In this document: positions 24,721 through 27,706 of the stretch, piece after piece
How positions within the stretch are numbered: the stretch's first letter is position 1
Layout of the letters: every line of letters begins with the position of its first letter
Source of the DNA: a virus
IMG/VR virus record: IMGVR_UViG_3300048028_000141
Coordinates: 1-27,706 of that record
Strand: one strand, 5' to 3'
Length of the DNA stretch: 27,706 bases
Made by a program: the position numbers and the translations under genes
Notes under the pieces: generated by a model
Told to the model about the DNA's origin: nothing
The model's database searches: none
Seen by the model: the letters and a program-made list of their open reading frames with translations, nothing else

Positions 24721-27706
24721 CTATTTAATAAGCCCTTGTGCCATCACAAAGTCGTCTATTATATTTAGTGTTCCGCCAGATGCAGAGGCGCCCCCATTTT
24801 TCTGTCCTATAATGTCGTCTGTCGCAGTAGCATCGTATGGTATGAAGTTACTGCTACCACTCAAGCCTGCTTGTGTAGAGTGTGGAGTAACACTCATATT
24901 AGTATATGTTGTTCCGAAGTACTCACCAAAGTATCTAATGATTACCTTTTTAGTTGTTGCTGTATCTGGTTGTATGTCTACAATTATACCGAAATCTTTA
25001 AGAGTTGATCCAGTTTGGAATGTACCATGATTGTCTACAGTAACCGCTCTACCAACTGCAAGATGTTGAAAGTTTTGAACAGTTACTTTGAAGTCTCTAT
25101 AAACTCTATTAGTATTCATAATCGCTGACATATTACCTGAAGCGGCATTTGCGTCAGTACCGTCAGCGTTTTTACCTAAATGATCCAAGCCTGTAGTTGC
25201 GTCAAAATAACCAACAACACCGTTACCAAGACCTGCTTGCTCAGTACCATTAGCAAGAGTATAACCCCAGAATCCCTGATCTGTTATATCACCAACTCTT
25301 ACTGCATTTCTATAACTCGCTGAATAGGCAACACCTACATGATAAGAATTAAATGGATGTATTCTACCAGAAGTACTATCTGTAGCACTTTGCTTAACTC
25401 TACTGTTGTATAAATCTGTTAAATGCCCACGAGTATAATGTAAACTAGTCAAAGCCTGAGCATTTGTATTATCGATCTGATACTGGAACTGCCCGTTTTC
25501 TGGAAGAACTGGTTGACCATCTACTGACCCACCTGAATAATTTGTAATAGAAATCTTTGGCTTAACTCCAATAGTTACACCTTGAGTTGGTATTGCAACA
25601 GTATTTTTATAGCCCACAAACTCATCAGGTGTTACTGTGCCTGTTGTTGGTGTACCACTGCCCGGATGAGCCGATTTTTCAACTAGTGTTGCTCCATTAT
25701 ATGTGAACTGTACGCCAGTCTTGTTAACAGCCGCACCTGCTCTAGTCCAATCTGTTGCGGTAGCGGCATCAGCACCAAGATCAACAATAGTATATTTCTG
25801 ACCAGTTACTAAAGCTACATTACTTGCCGCAGATGAAGTTATAGAAAATGCTTGATCGTTAATATCTTTGGCGCCGGGCCCAATTATATGACCATAGAAC
25901 TCTTCAGCAGTATCGTCAGGCGAATCTGCGGCAGGTCTATATTTTCTTACCATGTTTGCTCTGAATATAATTTCTGGAGTGCCGACTGAACTCTGAGTCA
26001 AGTCAAATATTTCTCCATTTTCTTGATACGCAAACACATCACTATGTACAGGAGTTCCACCTTGTAACTGTTGTGTTATTCTACTTCTTAGAATATTAAT
26101 AGAATCATATTCGCTGTTAAGAACATCTGGAGTAGACAAGAACTCATTAGCAGGTCCCATCATAACATTAGGGCTACTAACTAAGAATGTTGCTCCATAT
26201 ATAAACAAACCAGAACCACAATTCTTGATTACATTATTAGCAATAACAGAACCACCTTTAGTTACAGAGGCGTCTATTGGATCAGTGAAGTTTTTAAATA
26301 TATTACCATTGACCATAGTATTTTCGCCGTCATCAATGACTAGCGGACTTCTACTAGGAAGTCTATCACTTACGCCACTATTCGATACTTCACTATTGAT
26401 CATTTTAAGATCAATTGGGCTACTTGCGTAAACACCATCACCTGCTATGTTTTCAAATATGCAGTTGTCAATCAATACATTAGAAGATGCTACATCAAAA
26501 TTTACAAATGTATTTATTGATAAACCACCACTATCATTCAAAAGATATTGGTTTCTATTATTACCATCAAAAATCAATCCAACCAAAGATACATTCTTAC
26601 AAGCACCTGGGTTAGATGTTCTTAGAATTGGAGTAAACGCACTAGCTTCATTTGGATTTGGATAGGTACTCCAAGGCAACTTCTTAATTTTAGTAACGCC
26701 CGGAACACCAATAAGACCAAAGTCATCTGGTATTGCTATACTGCTTACATTGTAAGTCTTAGCGTTAAATTGTACACGTTTAGTACCAATACCAGTTGCA
26801 GATTTATCAGATATAGCACTTTCAATTAGTGCAGTATTATTATGTGCTATATACGCATTATTCTGTTGTGGGTGACTAATTCCGTTTATGAAAACAGAAT
26901 TACTGCCAAAGACGATATCAAAGTTATCAGTGTTTTCAACAATCTCCGTAATTGTAAGATCAGCCCAGCCTGCATATGTAGTTGTTATAGTTTCATCACC
27001 AACCAGTGTTGCAGGGAAGTGTGTCAGTAATCTTTCTCCAGTCTCTGGATCGGTTTCTATATAAGAATTATCCAACTCATTTTTACCAGACCAAGAAACA
27101 TAATCAAATGTGTAATAATCGATAAAAGTTCCACCACCAGTAGGTAAATCTTTAGGGCCCAAAACACTTATCAGTTTAAATGCTCCTGAAGTCCCAACTC
27201 TGCGATATACTAATATACCATCTGTACTTGCTTTAGTAATCGACAACGAAAGAAAGTTGTTTAAGTTGAATGCATTATAAATGTCATTTTGAGAGGTTTG
27301 TTCTGTAGCATTACTGGTGGTGAATGTAATACTTTGTGTTGCTTCTCTTTGACCAATTTGCCCTGTCGCTAGATTAAATGGTGCTATTTTGTATTGAAAC
27401 TCTAGTGTATTAAAACTACCAACAGTTGTAGTAAAACCAGTTGATGAAATAGCCCCCAAAGCAGTAGCGGCCGCAGATGGGGCTGAAGCATCAGTTGGAT
27501 TACAACCATAGACTCGTAGAACTTGACCATCTCGAAAGTTACTTTTGTGTGTATTAGAAACTCTAATAGACCTTGATGTGGTGCCGCTATCGCCTCCTAT
27601 TGGATTCCAAACACCAAGAACATCTTGAACACTATCTGCTACATCTCCACCATCAAATGAATTACTATATTTATTGAACTCAGTTGGAAATATTGTTTCT
27701 AGTTTG
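24721..27706 (-). CDS. Beta-helix tail-spike/fibre-type structural protein (open at right edge)
   Basis: The frame stays open to base 27706, giving at least 994 codons. The apparent start at 27459 is a TTG leucine inside continuous coding sequence: 82 further codons precede it, containing SVQDVLGVWNPIGG and FRDGQVLRVYG. The true start is outside the window. After an N-terminal beta region, the segment encoded at about 26880-26090 has a right-handed beta-helix pattern with short repeated turns: NVLIDNCIFENIAGDGVYAS, LKMINSEVSNSG, NTMVNGNIFKNF, SVIANNVIKNCGSGLFIYG. Pectate-lyase-like folds of this kind are common in phage spikes. A Y-x-I-x-x-LG module follows (25631-25812), then a C-terminal domain with YHVGVAYSASYRNAVRVGDI. 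No catalytic residues could be assigned. The next gene begins 9 nt downstream. Confidence 0.8.
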   Translation of the reverse strand, partial: KLETIFPTEFNKYSNSFDGGDVADSVQDVLGVWNPIGGDSGTTSRSIRVSNTHKSNFRDGQVLRVYGCNPTDASAPSAAATALGAISSTGFTTTVGSFNTLEFQYKIAPFNLATGQIGQREATQSITFTTSNATEQTSQNDIYNAFNLNNFLSLSITKASTDGILVYRRVGTSGAFKLISVLGPKDLPTGGGTFIDYYTFDYVSWSGKNELDNSYIETDPETGERLLTHFPATLVGDETITTTYAGWADLTITEIVENTDNFDIVFGSNSVFINGISHPQQNNAYIAHNNTALIESAISDKSATGIGTKRVQFNAKTYNVSSIAIPDDFGLIGVPGVTKIKKLPWSTYPNPNEASAFTPILRTSNPGACKNVSLVGLIFDGNNRNQYLLNDSGGLSINTFVNFDVASSNVLIDNCIFENIAGDGVYASSPIDLKMINSEVSNSGVSDRLPSRSPLVIDDGENTMVNGNIFKNFTDPIDASVTKGGSVIANNVIKNCGSGLFIYGATFLVSSPNVMMGPANEFLSTPDVLNSEYDSINILRSRITQQLQGGTPVHSDVFAYQENGEIFDLTQSSVGTPEIIFRANMVRKYRPAADSPDDTAEEFYGHIIGPGAKDINDQAFSITSSAASNVALVTGQKYTIVDLGADAATATDWTRAGAAVNKTGVQFTYNGATLVEKSAHPGSGTPTTGTVTPDEFVGYKNTVAIPTQGVTIGVKPKISITNYSGGSVDGQPVLPENGQFQYQIDNTNAQALTSLHYTRGHLTDLYNSRVKQSATDSTSGRIHPFNSYHVGVAYSASYRNAVRVGDITDQGFWGYTLANGTEQAGLGNGVVGYFDATTGLDHLGKNADGTDANAASGNMSAIMNTNRVYRDFKVTVQNFQHLAVGRAVTVDNHGTFQTGSTLKDFGIIVDIQPDTATTKKVIIRYFGEYFGTTYTNMSVTPHSTQAGLSGSSNFIPYDATATDDIIGQKNGGASASGGTLNIIDDFVMAQGLIK
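25631..25812 (-). repeat. Module copy in the beta-helix gene
   Basis: Encodes GQKYTIVDLGADAATATDWT, then GVQFTYNGATLVE and PGSGTPTTGTVTP. It matches the family order and is placed directly C-terminal to the beta-helix region. Confidence 0.6.

Noticed and set aside
26090-26880. Beta-helix region as an active polysaccharide lyase
   Set aside because: The fold pattern is visible but no catalytic residues can be assigned, and many phage beta-helices are only structural.
1-27706. tRNA genes, CRISPR arrays, insertion sequences, integrase or homing endonuclease
   Set aside because: Coding density is nearly complete; the only gaps above 50 nt (4232-4377 and 6273-6323) hold promoter boxes and ribosome sites, with no cloverleaf or regular repeats seen.

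Overview
The window is part of the virion-structure region of an AT-rich T4-like (contractile-tailed) marine-type phage. The diagnostic block lies at the left, on the minus strand, in the canonical T4 order: neck protein gp13, neck protein gp14, tail-sheath terminator gp15, small terminase gp16 and the 5' part of large terminase gp17, which runs off the left edge. Order, tight packing (1-11 nt gaps, TAATG overlaps) and hallmark motifs (SEHPRAYEV in gp16, Walker A SRQAGKTT and Walker B FLYIDE in gp17) all agree. The host cannot be read from the sequence. The style of the structural proteins resembles marine cyanophage and pelagiphage myoviruses, but that is an impression and not a search result.

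Layout. 1-4231: minus-strand gp17 to gp13. 4232-4377: a divergent intergenic region with T4-type late promoter boxes (TATAAATA) on both strands, including a 14-bp perfect palindrome carrying one box in each direction. 4378-9755: a plus-strand island of four genes (small beta-rich protein, cadherin-repeat protein, 109-aa hypothetical, 1143-aa fibre/structural protein). 9752-27706: a continuous minus-strand run of five very large structural genes (716, 1357, 1299, 1607 and at least 994 aa), separated by 9 nt or less. The island and this run converge with a 4-nt overlap of stop codons. The last gene is open at the right edge; its apparent ATG-like start at 27459 is an internal leucine codon.

Interpretation. 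gp13, gp14 and gp15 close the head and join it to the tail, and gp16/gp17 package DNA. The large proteins look like baseplate or tail-fibre components that contact the host: a leucine-rich-repeat protein, a right-handed beta-helix protein, a pair of paralogous giant proteins, and two multi-module proteins with short beta modules. The most striking property is modularity. The same short domain families recur in unrelated genes on both strands, including inside the normally conserved neck proteins gp13 and gp15, which are enlarged as a result. One module even appears nested inside another. No tRNA, CRISPR array, insertion sequence, integrase, homing endonuclease or reverse transcriptase was seen.
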